Below, piece after piece: positions 24,501-34,907 of a DNA stretch of 64,000 nucleotides. Source of the DNA: Lunularia cruciata (taxonomy: Eukaryota > Streptophyta > Marchantiopsida > Lunulariales > Lunulariaceae). The notes under the pieces were generated by a model. It ran no database searches and had not been told where the DNA came from. It was given only the letters and a program-made list of their open reading frames with translations. The position numbers and the translations under genes were made by a program. Positions within the stretch are counted from its first letter, which is position 1. The number at the start of each line of letters is the position of its first letter. The stretch spans positions 15,004,001 to 15,068,000 of the forward strand of contig OX419760.1 in the NCBI GenBank assembly GCA_948567375.1, read 5' to 3'.

Positions 24501-25248
24501 TCGGGACCCTCCTCACAATTACTGGCAGTGATCTCTGCCATCACTCTCGGGAAACTGAAATTCCAATTCCATGCTAAAAAGGTAATACGAAGTCTTACCA
24601 AGACTTTGATCCTAGCTACTACATCTACTCTTCGGATTGTGAAACCTCTCACTGCCAGCGCGTTGGCCACCTTCTTTGCCATGATTTGTTCTCTTGTTCT
24701 ACGCTGTTGGAAGATCAGACCTTCTCTTGGATGAGACACTCTAACTCCCTCAGGGTTCCGGAAAATTTCACTCTCGACAGGCTTCCGGACACGCATTACT
24801 GCAGGATGACTACTCAAAGGAATCGGAAATTTACTCAGAGTGTTCAAATTCCTCCTGCGCAGTCACAATTTTCTATTGCCCCGAATCGCTGTCATTCTTC
24901 AGTCAATTTCATCGATGATTTTCTCTCTTCTGCGTGCACTCCCAGTCACTGTCAAGATATGATTTTCCTGCCCCCACCGTTTCTTGAAATGTACTTTCTT
25001 GCCACGTATAGAGGTTGTTAAACGGTCTTTGTCTTTCCTACGTTTTCCAACCCAAAGACGGTGATCTTTGGACTATTCTCGGCGTACTCCTCTTCTGAGT
25101 ACCTCCATCCCCGGATCCAATGTCAGCTTCTTTGGCTTTCCTCCGAAGTTACTTCCGTCCAATCTTTGTCCGCAATTTGACTTTTCTGTGCTTACTTTGT
25201 CTCTTAAACACTACCAATCCTAAAAAAAATAAAAATGTGGGTACCACA
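21555..25248 (-). repeat. E1 5' LTR, 3.7 kb, protein-coding
   Basis: Read on the minus strand it starts TGTGGTACCCACA and ends GGGTTGTCACA, with the expected TG...CA ends. The same two ends bound E2 and E3, which have perfect TSDs. Length is 3694 bp. Most of it is one decayed coding region (24847-22354). The remaining 800 bp at 21555-22350 holds no ORF and should contain the 3' part of the LTR. Confidence 0.85.
22354..24847 (-). pseudogene. LTR-encoded coiled-coil protein (E1 copy)
   Basis: About 830 codons, read 24847 to 22354. The pieces at 24847, 24286, 23875, 23569 and 23221 share one frame and are separated only by stop codons. A frameshift near 22980 leads into the last piece (22977-22354). 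Order: an N-terminal domain of about 300 residues (FLAWNWNFSFPRVMAEI; VNWAKCFHHRT; YFAPFAAHFYFGLNLL), a Lys/Glu/Ser-rich linker (SEESGSASEGE), then about 450 residues of coiled coil (EGRLEEARLHELKLLVQET). No signal peptide or membrane segment is evident. I know no named family. E2 has Gln or other sense codons at at least two of the E1 stops, so the ancestor was open. Confidence 0.75.
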
Positions 25249-25507
25249 GTAAGCTAATCTAAGTGGGAAACTGCCCAAGAAGCTCCCTTCTAGAAGCCAC
25301 CTACTTGGCATGCAAGCTAAGCTAACCGGAAAGTTTCCCAAGAAACTTCCCCTTCAAAATTACTTGGCATACACATTACTCAATACTTGGAAGGTACTAA
25401 GAAGCTTCTTAGATGTTTTAGAATATTCCTATAATTCTGGGTTAATTTGACCTATTTGCTACTTTGTTAGTCTTGACTGACTTGTCTATATACTCCATAT
25501 TGTTACA
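25249..25507 (-). repeat. Fragment of a G-type LTR
   Basis: It matches the right half (plus-strand view) of the G LTRs, including two 63-bp units, and ends ATATTGTTACA. The left half is missing and E1 abuts it directly. On its right the L protease coding begins at once, so this LTR once sat in L. Confidence 0.85.
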
Positions 25508-25800
25508 CAAACTATTGCATAGACTCAAAATCTTTAGTTAATATCATAACAAGGGAAGTCATGGAGACAATGGAGCTTAGGGGAATAACAAAGACTATAA
25601 CTCTCCTTTGAATGGTAGATGGGGGACAATATCATCCCTTTGGACTATGACAAAAGGTCCCTACACTCATTTACAAGTAGATATTCGTAGTTAATTACCT
25701 AATCATGGATTGGTACAATTCTATTTGTCATTATGAATCCCATGGGTGGTCAAGGCCAATATCATTACTTCTTAGTGGATAGGAGAACTAACATTAAAAA
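25508..25800 (+). pseudogene. L: aspartic protease (broken)
   Basis: The frame near 25540-25720 reads SLVNIITREVMETMELRG, then MVDGGQYHPFGL and FVVNYLIMD. These follow the order of the plant gypsy protease after its active-site Asp. The active site itself is lost at the junction with the LTR fragment. Confidence 0.6.
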
Positions 25801-26655
25801 AAACCTAAACATTTGATACTTTTGATGCACCCAATAACACCAATTTCAAGGTTGGATTAGGAAGGAGAACCAATTTTTAACATTGATATATGGAGTCCTA
25901 TTCACATTGATTATGACAAAGAACTTGTAGATGCCATTGCTAATTGTTTGTTCATTGTGGAGGTATAGATGAGTTTCCTTACCATACCAAAATGCATGGG
26001 AGCTCCTCTCCCTACTAACCTCCTAATTGAGTTCTCACTTAGATCTCCAAAGCTGCAATAAGTTATTGATATTCTCACTTCCTTGATAGTTCCAAACTCT
26101 TGCTCTGATTGCTCAAAAACCAAATCCACTAATTCTTGCAACTCTACCTACCATTGACCTAAATTCCCCTTGCCTTACACAAAGGAGCATATTTGTGAAA
26201 TCTTGGCTATTTCTTGCTTCTACATTGAGGATGATAGTGGTTGCCAAGATGAGGAAACTAAGCCGGAATGTCTTCATCCTGACAGATCTCTTTCTAATAA
26301 CACCCTTATTCTATGCACAAAAGTCATTCTAACTTTTATGCTTCAAAAAAAATTTCCTACTAAACCAGTGAACAACCCTTCAATGCTCTTGTAGATAGAC
26401 CCAACTTCAATGCATGGATAGCCCTTATGGAAAATAACACCACCAAGTTCACCAAGTGAATGCTTAAGGAATAAGAACCCATCATAAAATTCCCAAAGAC
26501 ATGCTACATTGATTTTTCTTGGAAAAACCTCTCAAACAGCCCTCCAAACCTATTCCTCTTCAAATTAAAGTTGTAGACAAGTTCCAGGACCTAATGAAGG
26601 ACCAAAACATATGAAGATCAGCACCAACATACCATAAGAAGACCAACTTGCTTAT
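25801..26655 (+). other. L: region between protease and RT
   Basis: Interrupted plus-strand coding, including an open stretch at 26170-26394 that I do not recognise. It occupies the normal protease-RT linker position. Confidence 0.4.
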
Positions 26656-27300
26656 CAAACTTATCAAGTTCCAAGACATGTTTGCCTATCACTATACACA
26701 ACTCTTAGGTGTTGATCCTCAAGAGTGTTAGAATTGTATTTTACTCCATCCAAATGCTACCCCAATTAGGTCCAAACCCAATTTACTCTCAAAAGGTGTG
26801 GAGTGACCTTGACAAGCTACTCAAATGCGGATCCATATATCCCATCGGGAAAATAGAGTGGGCTTCTCCACCTCTAGTAATCCCACAGAAGGACATGGGC
26901 AAGGTGCAGATCTATGTGGAATTTTGGAAATTAAATGCCCAAACCATCCTAGATCCCTTTCCAGTACCATTCATAGATATGTTGATGAGACAAGGTTGCT
27001 CATAGCCAATGCTTCTTGTTCATGGATGGATATTTTGGCTACAACTAGATTGTTATTCCCCGGAAGACTAGTACAAGACTACCTTTATAGAATAGAGCAA
27101 CTCATAGAGTAGAGCAACTCATAGAGTGGAGTACCTAGGCTTACCAAGTGATGCCCTTTGGATTACAAAATGCTCCTACAATCTTCCAATGCTACATGAA
27201 CTCTTTCCAACAAGTAAGAATAAAAATGGAACTAGACTTCAACAACATGTGTGTGCATAGTGCCCACACTAACCATGTTTGGGCACTCTAGATGGTCTTA
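26656..27300 (+). pseudogene. L: reverse transcriptase (broken)
   Basis: Visible blocks are FQDMFAYHYTQLLGVDPQ near 26670, then WASPPLVIPQKDMGKVQIYV and LNAQTILDPFPVPFID at 26860-26990. PFGLQNAPTIFQCYMNS follows near 27150-27200. The order and wording fit the Tat/Athila type. The catalytic FxDD block is not intact. Confidence 0.8.
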
Positions 27301-27960
27301 TAAATTTGGAGGCAGGTGAGGATTTTCCTCAAAGATAAAAATGCTTATTTGTAGTCTTTTATGGCACCCTTCTTGGCCACCTTGTTTGTAGATCCCAAAA
27401 AGATCCAAATCATTCAAGCACTACCCACTCCAAAAAAATCCATGAGCTCCTTAATTTTTAGACTATAAAAATTATTGATGATACATCCGCATGCACAAAA
27501 AAATTGCTTCCATGGTATTGGCCTTATTGCACTCTACAATTGACTTGATTTGGTCAAACCAATGCACATAAGTGTTTGAAACCCTAACATGCAAGTTGGG
27601 TGTTGCTCCAATCTTAGGTGCACCAAATTGGGACTTGATCTTTCATGTCTTTGTTGACACCTCAAATATTGCTACAAGTGCAATCTTGCACAATATGATG
27701 AGAATTTTGGGAACATATGGCTATTATGCAAGCCAACAGCTCAAGTTGGCCAAATGAAATTAGTCTTCCATAGAGTGAGAATGCCTCAGGATGATCTTTG
27801 TAGTACAAATGTTCCATCACTACCTTATAGGGAATAGTTTTGTGTCCCATGTAGACCATGAAGCCCTCAAGTATCTTATCAATAAACCATGTTTTGTATG
27901 AAGACTAGCTCACTAGATGTTACTCTTGCGAGAATTCTCCTTTATGATAGAATATTGTCC
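27301..27960 (+). pseudogene. L: RT connection and RNase H (broken)
   Basis: 27572-27757 contains FETLTCKLGVAPILGAPNWD and FHVFVDTSNIATSAIL. That matches the start of RNase H with its first aspartate. Frameshifts occur before and after. Confidence 0.75.
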
Positions 27961-29136
27961 CATGAAATCTTATGATAATGCAGATTTCCTCTTCCATATT
28001 CCAAGGCCTTACATATATTGCTCCTATTGCACAAACCTTGTAGATGTCCAATTGTTCTATGTCCATCATAGTGTGACTACCAATCATCCTAGATGATCCA
28101 AATTCATCATTACCTCTTTATAGGCCACGTGCCTTTTGATTTGCCAAAGGCTTAACACAAATTTTTTCACATGTTAGCCCTTCCTTTCACTATATTGCAA
28201 GAATAATTATGCTAAATGGGCATAGATAGGATCCTCTTGAGGTGCATAAGCCCAAAAGAAGTCCCAATAATACTGAAACCGTGCCACATTGATGACTCTA
28301 GAGTGCATTTCTCTAGTGAGACTACCACATGGAAGGCATACCTTGCTAGCTATTAGTGACCATATGTCTCTCAAGATGCCAATAGGTATGCTTTCATGTG
28401 TGATGCTTGTCAATGTGTGGGAAAGCCCTTATTCAAGTACCACATGCACCCCCAATCGGTCTTAGTCGCTCAACCATTTTAGAAATGAAGGTTCAATTTT
28501 GTAAGACTCGTCAATCCTGCAGCCCATAGAACAAGGCACCATTACATCATTTTTTAAGGTTGATCACATAAAAAAATGGGCTGAAGCTGAGTCCTTCATC
28601 AAACCTTCTGCCGTGGTCACCATTCAATTTCTACATAAGAATATTATCTCCAAAAAGTGTGATCTATTGTCCATGATTATACACAATGGATCACACTTCA
28701 TCAACAAAGATGTGCAAGACTTTACCATTGCTTATGAATTCAACACTATTTCTCTACTCCTTATCATCTACAAGCAAATAGTCAAGTCAAATGAGCAAAC
28801 AGTATTTTGCTAACTATCCTCAAGAAAATTGCAAATTTAAACCCAACTCATGATTATGACAACCAAAAAAGGATGATGAAAATGGCAAAAAACTAATTGG
28901 CACAGTATGGGCTTATCATACCATATTAAAGCTCATAATAGGCCTCATACCATTCTAACTTTTCCATGGGCAAGAGGCAATTTTTCCTGTTGAGTTCTTG
29001 ATCCTATTGCTCCAAATACATATGAGCACTTTGATTGGGACATCTCAATTTGAAGAGGAGGAGACCATGGAAGACCAAGTTTTTGCACTACACAACCTAA
29101 TGAAAAAATGTCTTTGGGAGTTATACACACAATATA
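27961..29136 (+). pseudogene. L: integrase (broken)
   Basis: The stretch 28560-28800 contains DHIKKWAEAESFIKP and IHNGSHFINKDVQDF. These correspond to the first and second catalytic blocks, with asparagine (HNGSHF) where DNGxxF is expected. The solo LTR E2 cuts it at the ATATA target. Confidence 0.75.
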
Positions 29137-29532
29137 TGTGGTGCTACATTTTTTGTTTTGTTTTGTTTTGTTAGCATTTGGAGAAGGAGTAAGCAAGAAA
29201 GCCAAATTACGGAAGGAAGAATGGACGGGAGTGTCTTTGGAGGACATCCGAAGAAGCCAAATTTGGATCCAATGATGGAAGTACTCATAAGAAGAAGTCC
29301 AAAGAGCATCATCTTTTGATTGGGAAGCAAAGGCTGATACAAATACCATCTAACAACCTTTGTACGTGGCAAGAAAGTACACTTCAAGAAACGGCGGAGG
29401 TAGAAGAAGCATGTCTTGATGGTGAGAGGACAGCAACACGTAGAAGAAGGAGGAATCAATTTTGAAATAGACTGAAGGATGACTGCAATTTGGGGTAATA
29501 TAAAATTGTGATTGCAAAGGGGAAAGTTGAAT

Positions 29533-30736
29533 ATGTCAAGTAGATTTCTTGTACCTCTGAGTAGTTGTCTTGCAGTAATGCGTGTCAAGGAGCCAATTGA
29601 GAGTGAAATTTTCTGAAATCCATAAGGGGTTAGAGTGTCTTGTCTAGGAATAGTCTTCCAGTGCCGAAGAACAAGAGAGCAGATCATGGCAAAGAAGGTA
29701 AAAAATGCTCTGTCAATACAAAGTTTTGCAATTTGTAGGTTGGATGTCGTAGCAAGGATTGAAGTCTTGAATAGACTTTGTATGACTTTCTTAGCATGGA
29801 ACTGGAATTTTAGTTTCCCAGGAGTCATGGCAGAAATAGCTACCAATAATTATGAGGAAGGCCCTGAAGTCAAGTGGAAGAGAGGAAATCCGGCTTGATG
29901 GACTAAGTCGGATTGGAGGTTAGTGCTGGGGAAAGAAGCAGGAGAACCGACGGGGATCACCTTCTATCAGAAGTGTGATGCTGCAAAGGAGACGGCGGAC
30001 ATAGAAAATTTGTTCTTTGCTCCATGTACCACGAATGGTTACAAGGTGGAGTCCTATTAGGACCCAATTAAACAAATTATCATGGGGATGATAATGGCCA
30101 TGTTCAAACCGGAACAAACAACTTACGTGAACATGCAACATGCGGTCTTTTTCCACCCGATGTTTGCAAAAGTGAAGGTGAACCGAGCAAAGTGTTTCTA
30201 CCAATGAACGAGGCAGATGGTGGTCAATTGGAGGACAAGTTTGCCTCCACATTATTTTGCACCATTTGCATCACACTTCTATTTCGGGTTGAACTTGCTG
30301 ACAGCGGAGGAGAGGTGTCACATGGTGTTGCATTTCCATCTTGATTTGAGACGAGAAGTGGATAAAGAAGAGCAACAATACATAGCACACCTACAAGCTA
30401 GTGATGATCACCTTTTGAGGATGGGACAATGGAAGATGGAAGAAGTCACAAGCCCAAAGACAAAGAAGCGCAATAAACCCAAAGAAGTAAAGTCACCGCC
30501 AGCACAAAGGAAGACCCAAAGACTGGTTCTGCAGGGTAAGAAGGTGGTGAAAGAAGAACCGTCGGAAACTGAGTCTAAAGGGGAGACATAGTCTATAGGA
30601 GAGGACTCAAAAGAAGCTGAACTCACTTTACAAAATGAGGAATCAGGAAGCAAAAGTGAGGGGGAAGACGAGGTTCAACAATCGGTTGGGGAAGAAGAAG
30701 AGGATGAAGCTTGTCATGCAATGATTGATAGTGTAC
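29533..30736 (+). pseudogene. LTR-encoded coiled-coil protein (E2 copy), N-terminal part
   Basis: The ATG at 29533 matches the E1 start, giving MSSRFLVPLSSCLAVMRV against MNTLSKFPIPLSSHPAVMRV. The N-terminal domain follows with FLAWNWNFSFPGVMAEIA and then FASHFYFGLNLLTAEE at 30217-30300. The Lys/Glu-rich linker ends at the B insertion. A few stops are present early (near 29610-29625) and near 30590. The protein continues at 41971. Confidence 0.78.
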
Positions 30737-31429
30737 TGTGAGACGGCCTGTCTCTCACTCAGGATGAACCTCTGATGGCTATTATGGTAGCGCACCATGG
30801 ACTAAGAAGGCAAGGAACCCCAACTCCATCATACTCCTCCAAGACTAACACTCCAAGACTCAAGACATTGCTCACTAGAGAACTCAATGAGAGAGAGATA
30901 GTTGCAAATGAAAGGATGATGAGTACCTCCTCACCCCTTGCTTATATACTTGTGAAATAGTTACGTACCAAAGTTACTAATTACCATAGTAACTCAAGTT
31001 ACTAGACTAAAAGTCAAGTAAAGTCAAAAAGTAGAAAGGAATATCCATTCACATGGGCATATTCCCCTAAGCATGTGGTCTTATCTTGACCCAACCACTA
31101 AGTCAAGGATTCCTTCACATGGGCTATCCTTGGACTAAAGAAGAATCCAAAACAAAAAGGCTTGCGGGCCCAAGAGTTCTCAACTCTTTCCTCAAAGCCA
31201 AACACCTAGGAATAATACCAAGTCAACACACTAAAATCCAAAATAGTGGTGCTCATCTTTTCTACTTCCTCTAAAGTAAGGTCCACTCTATCTTAGCTAT
31301 GACTAACTTTAGCTAACCATGACTAATATAGAACCATCCTTTATCTCTATATAAATAATATCTCTTAAGTACTTGTAATACCAAGTTAAAATATCACAAT
31401 ACCACACACATGCACATATGGGTGTTACA
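30737..31429 (-). repeat. Element B 3' LTR
   Basis: 693 bp, TGTGAGACGG...GGTGTTACA on the plus strand. It keeps a 60-odd-bp segment that the 5' LTR of the same element has lost. Confidence 0.9.
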
Positions 31430-31442
31430 TTTACCCCCGGAC
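31430..31442 (-). other. Polypurine tract of B
   Basis: The minus strand reads GTCCGGGGGTAAA just before the LTR start TGTAACACCC. The same TTTACCCCCGG follows the LTR at 63997 as far as the window shows. Confidence 0.75.
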
Positions 31443-31477
31443 TAAGTTTTCACTTTGTCCTCAAAGTGAAGGTCTCT

Positions 31478-31947
31478 CTACCTTCTATGGTACATCTTCA
31501 ACTTATCATGGTTGATTCTATCAAAGTGTCTTCCTCCCAACTCCTTGAGATCATAGGTGTAATTGCCCCACACCTTCTCCACTATGAAAGGTCCAAAGTA
31601 CTTAGGCAAAAACTTCTTTTGCACTCTCTTGAATCGAATGTAATCAAACAACATTACCCAATCACCTTCTTTGAAAGGCTCCACCTTCTTCTTGCCTTGC
31701 TTCTTGTCATAGCTCTCCTTTTGTTTCCTTTGGGCTTGCTCCACTCAAACCATAGCAACTGCTCTTGCCTCTTCCAACTCCATGAGTTGATCTTTCCTTG
31801 ACTTCTCTGCATCACCTCCTTGTGCTTTCTTCAATCTCCTATGAATGCTTTGGAAGGTAGGAAGATCAAAGTGAATAGGTAAGGTAGACTCAATACCATA
31901 TACCAATTGAAATGGAGAATATCAAGAAATCAAGAAATCCTCCATCC
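31478..31947 (-). pseudogene. B: integrase C-terminus (fused remnant)
   Basis: Read from 31947 down, the frame gives FQLVYGIESTLPIHFDLPT (typical of the end of the Tat/Athila integrase core). It continues to a stop near 31745 and then, in frame, 31744-31478 with FKEGDWVMLFDY and KYFGPFIVEKVWGNYTYDL. That is the integrase tail domain. The catalytic core is missing; gag joins here after an internal deletion. Confidence 0.85.
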
Positions 31948-32692
31948 TGTAATACTCCGAGGACAAGAGAAGAGAGAAAACACAGATTGCACACTCAAAC
32001 ATTTGATGCCCCAAGGGAGCACCTTCTCTTTATTATATAGACAAAGAGGATCTCCTCCATGGAAGCTCCACCATAGGATTAGGGACACAGATAGGTGACA
32101 TGTCAGCAAGCTCCACCCTTGGATTACTTACTTGGATGGGTGACCTGTCTGGTCTAGGTCCTATCTGGTTGGTCAAACAAGCTTTGACCGGAGGGAATCT
32201 TTTAGGGAATCTTCCTGTAGGAATCTCAGAATCACGTGAGTAAGGTACCGTTGGAAAGCTCTCGACAAGACAAAGCAAAGGGTAGGGAAGGCCAGCCTTT
32301 CCTCTGTTGGGGGGGGGGGGGAAATCTGCACATTTTTGAGGCCTAATTCATCCGTTTAGGCCTCCGAAATTGCCTTCAAAGATTTCAGGCATATTTCGGT
32401 TCCTACTCTATTAGTAGAAGTCCCCTTTTGGTGATACCTCTTTCTGATCTGTTTAGTCCATCATGTGTAACATCCTTCCAGATGTTACCAAACCAATTCT
32501 CACCCTTAAATCATATGTCTAGCTATTGGTTCTAAGGTTCTCAAGTCTATTTCGGTTTCTGCCCTAGTAGTAGAAGTACTCTTTTGGTGATACTTCTATC
32601 TGATCTATTTTGACCATCATGTGTAACATCATTCTAGATGTTACCAAACCAAATTTCACATCTAGATCATAATGCTAACCCTTGTTATTACA
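31948..32692 (-). repeat. Element C 3' LTR
   Basis: 745 bp, TGTAATACTCC...TTATTACA on the plus strand. It includes a run of about 13 G near 32309-32321. Confidence 0.95.
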
Positions 32693-32709
32693 GACCTCCC
32701 TCCTTTTAA
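32693..32709 (-). other. Polypurine tract of C
   Basis: The minus strand reads TTAAAAGGAGGGAGGTC immediately before the 3' LTR. Confidence 0.88.
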
Positions 32710-33149
32710 GACGCAATGTCCTCGTTGTGCAATTGTTGCTCAAATGCTTGCACCAACACCGGTGCATGTGCCAAATTGGCAGCGGGTTCCCAAGTTGCTT
32801 CATAGAGGGGGTAACCTTTCCATTGTACTAGATATTCCACCCACGGATGGTGAGTACCACGCATGCGCTTTTGGAGAATCCGCTCCACTTCATATTCCTT
32901 TGTGCCATCAATGAGTATCGGACAAGGTCGAATGTCTTGTGTGGAAGGACCATGGCCTGATTGGGGAGCATATTTGTGTAGTAGGGAGACATGGAACACT
33001 AGATGGATCTTCATGTGTGGTGGTAGCTCAAGGTGATAGGCCATAGCGCCAATGCGACAAAGAATTGAGAAAGGTCTGAGCTTACGAGATCCAACTAATG
33101 TGAGGTTGGTTGTCGATAGCCACACTTGATCCCCAACATTGAACTCCAT
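32706..33149 (-). CDS. C: integrase C-terminal domain with chromodomain
   Basis: This is the last segment of pol, in frame with the segment upstream after one stop (33183). Residues 1-60 are the integrase tail. Residues about 85-125 form a chromodomain: EYEVERILQKR, then VEYLVQWKGYPLYEATWEP with the usual aromatic positions. Compared with D, C lacks about five residues near position 25 (an in-frame loss). Chromodomains in this position bind histone marks and bias insertion into heterochromatin, which suits the nested landscape. Confidence 0.92.
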   Translation of the reverse strand: MEFNVGDQVWLSTTNLTLVGSRKLRPFSILCRIGAMAYHLELPPHMKIHLVFHVSLLHKYAPQSGHGPSTQDIRPCPILIDGTKEYEVERILQKRMRGTHHPWVEYLVQWKGYPLYEATWEPAANLAHAPVLVQAFEQQLHNEDIAS

Positions 33150-33182
33150 GTGCCTCCGGTGTGCATCAGCATACTGCTTTTG

Positions 33183-34235
33183 TCAATTTTGCGCAATCTG
33201 TAACTTGTGCTTAGCGCTCTCCACACCTTGTTGGATTCTAGAAACAAATGTGTTGACTGCATCAACCTTGGTAGTCACTGGACGGATCTTCATCAAGCTA
33301 GAAGGTGTGAAGGGATGCTCACCATACTTGAGGAAGAACGGAGTGACCTGAGTGGACACATTCACTGAATTGTTGTAAGTGAATTCCACCAACGGTAATA
33401 GGGTGTGCCACCTCTCTTGCTCTTCTAAGGTGAAGCCGCGTAACATGTCTTCAATCATGCGATTCGCCCGCTCTGTTTGGCCATCTATTTGTGGGTGGTA
33501 AGCTGTGGACATGGCCAACTTGGTTTTGAAGAAACCAAAGAGTGTTCGCCAAAACAAACTGGTGAATTGGGTACTTCTATTGGTGATGAATACTCTAGAC
33601 AAGCCATGGTGAGCAAAGACTGCATCTAAGTATAGTTGAGCTAGTTGTGGAGCGGTCACCTCCTTAGTGGTAGGGCGTACATGAATCATTTTGCTGAGCC
33701 GGTCCACAAAGACCACAATGGAGTCAAACCCTGAGGTGGTCTTGGGTAATTCAGAGACGAGATCCATACTCACTTGTTCCCAACATTGGGTAGGAGTGGG
33801 GAGAGGTTGAAGGAGCCCTGCAGGAGCTTGATTAGAAGCTTTGTTCTGTTGACAAAGTAGGCAGCTACGCACATAGTCCATCACGTCGTTGCTCATCTTG
33901 GGCCAATAGTAATGGCACTTGACTGCATCCAAGGTCTTGTCCACTCTGGCATGAGCTGCAATGGCCGAATCATGACATTCCGCTAGGATGGTGGTGCGTA
34001 ATTCAAGGACATTTGGGATCCATAATCTGCTATCCCAAAAGGTGAGTCCTTGGGTGCTGGTGACGCCTTTGGACGATTGTGCTTCAACAATCTGTGGATC
34101 AGTTTTTGTAGCAGCTAGAATCTCTTGCCAGAATTCAGGGTTAATCTTAACCTCTGCCACCAAGTTGTTGGCCATTGGCATGCGGGTGAATGCATCTGCA
34201 AGTTGCTTCTTACCTTCCACGTAGGTGATTGTCAT
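33183..34235 (-). CDS. C: integrase (zinc-binding and catalytic core)
   Basis: Residues about 93-131 hold the HHCC zinc-binding domain (HARVDK ... SCLLCQQNKA). The core follows with VFVDRLSKMIH (first Asp). The second catalytic site reads FITNRSTQF; codon 33581-33579 is AAT (Asn), where D has Asp. The third site (QTERANRMIEDML, Glu) is intact. With Asn at the second site this copy should not integrate DNA itself. The ORF ends at a TGA at 33183; D has CAA at that codon. The next ORF continues in the same frame. Confidence 0.93.
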   Translation of the reverse strand: MTITYVEGKKQLADAFTRMPMANNLVAEVKINPEFWQEILAATKTDPQIVEAQSSKGVTSTQGLTFWDSRLWIPNVLELRTTILAECHDSAIAAHARVDKTLDAVKCHYYWPKMSNDVMDYVRSCLLCQQNKASNQAPAGLLQPLPTPTQCWEQVSMDLVSELPKTTSGFDSIVVFVDRLSKMIHVRPTTKEVTAPQLAQLYLDAVFAHHGLSRVFITNRSTQFTSLFWRTLFGFFKTKLAMSTAYHPQIDGQTERANRMIEDMLRGFTLEEQERWHTLLPLVEFTYNNSVNVSTQVTPFFLKYGEHPFTPSSLMKIRPVTTKVDAVNTFVSRIQQGVESAKHKLQIAQN

Positions 34236-34247
34236 GTTGAAGCGTTG

Positions 34248-34877
34248 TCACCACTCTGCCCACCGAATTTGGCAATGAGATAGATCCTTTTGCGTCTTGA
34301 GGTAGACTAGAGGTTTGTGGTTTGTCTCTACTACAAATGCCTTCTCGCCCAGGTAGTGCTTCCAATGCTTGGTTGCTAGAATGATAGCCAGCTCTTCTCG
34401 TTCTGTGGTGTGGTAGTTGCGTTCTGCTGGTAACAACTTTTGAGAGAAATATGCAATTGGATGCCATCCGTCATGCCACTCTTGTTGTAGGACTGCTCCT
34501 ATGGCTACGCCTGATGCATCTGTAGCCAACTTGATTGGACGTTTTGGGTCATACCACTTCAAGATTGGTGCATGTAGCAAGGCGGCCTTCAATTCTTGAA
34601 AGGCCAACTCTTGTGCAGTTCCCCATGTCCACTTCTTCCCCTTGCCAAGTAGTGCCGTTAAAGGTTGTGCAACCTTGGAGAAGTCCTTGACAAATCTACG
34701 ATAGAATCCCGTCAACCCCAAGAAGCTCTTAAGTTGAGTCTGATCTTCTGGAGCACTCCATTTTTGAATGACCTCTATTTTATCTATCAATACTTGAATG
34801 CCCTTTGCACTTACTCTATGCCCTAAGTAGTCTACTTCAGACTTGCCAAACTCACACTTTGAGATTTTGGCGTACAA
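34248..34877 (-). CDS. C: RT thumb and RNase H
   Basis: It begins [19 protein letters not shown] (RT end), has the conserved [18 protein letters not shown] link, and then RNase H with [15 protein letters not shown] (first catalytic Asp). It is in frame with the RT segment upstream and the integrase segment downstream, separated from each by a single nonsense codon. The stop at 34248 is TGA where A and D have AGA. Confidence 0.92.
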   Translation of the reverse strand: MYAKISKCEFGKSEVDYLGHRVSAKGIQVLIDKIEVIQKWSAPEDQTQLKSFLGLTGFYRRFVKDFSKVAQPLTALLGKGKKWTWGTAQELAFQELKAALLHAPILKWYDPKRPIKLATDASGVAIGAVLQQEWHDGWHPIAYFSQKLLPAERNYHTTEREELAIILATKHWKHYLGEKAFVVETNHKPLVYLKTQKDLSHCQIRWAEW

Positions 34878-34907
34878 TTGATTCTGTCTTAGAATCTGGA
34901 GGACCTC

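Larger units (their letters stand above)
19860..25248 (-). mobile_element. E1: truncated giant-LTR retrotransposon
   Basis: On the minus strand the order is a 3.7-kb 5' LTR (25248-21555), primer-binding site, gag (to about 19860), then a break with no protease, RT or 3' LTR. The LTR encodes a long ORF in the same direction as gag. The right end abuts a G-type LTR fragment, and the left end was lost by deletion, so no TSD exists. E1 is the copy showing that E is an LTR rather than a free gene. Confidence 0.8.

Noticed and set aside
22354..24847. The E1 ORF as a host gene or captured cellular gene
   Set aside because: Its boundaries coincide with LTR ends bounded by TSDs in two other copies, so it belongs to the element. 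Older capture from a host gene remains possible.
29148..29172. TTTTG repeats at the start of E2
   Set aside because: A simple-sequence run at a position where E1 has a T-rich run; no sign of function.
29121..29846. Minus-strand frame of 241 codons
   Set aside because: It is antisense to the start of E2, crosses the E2 boundary into L and has no motif. Equivalent frames in E1 are shorter.
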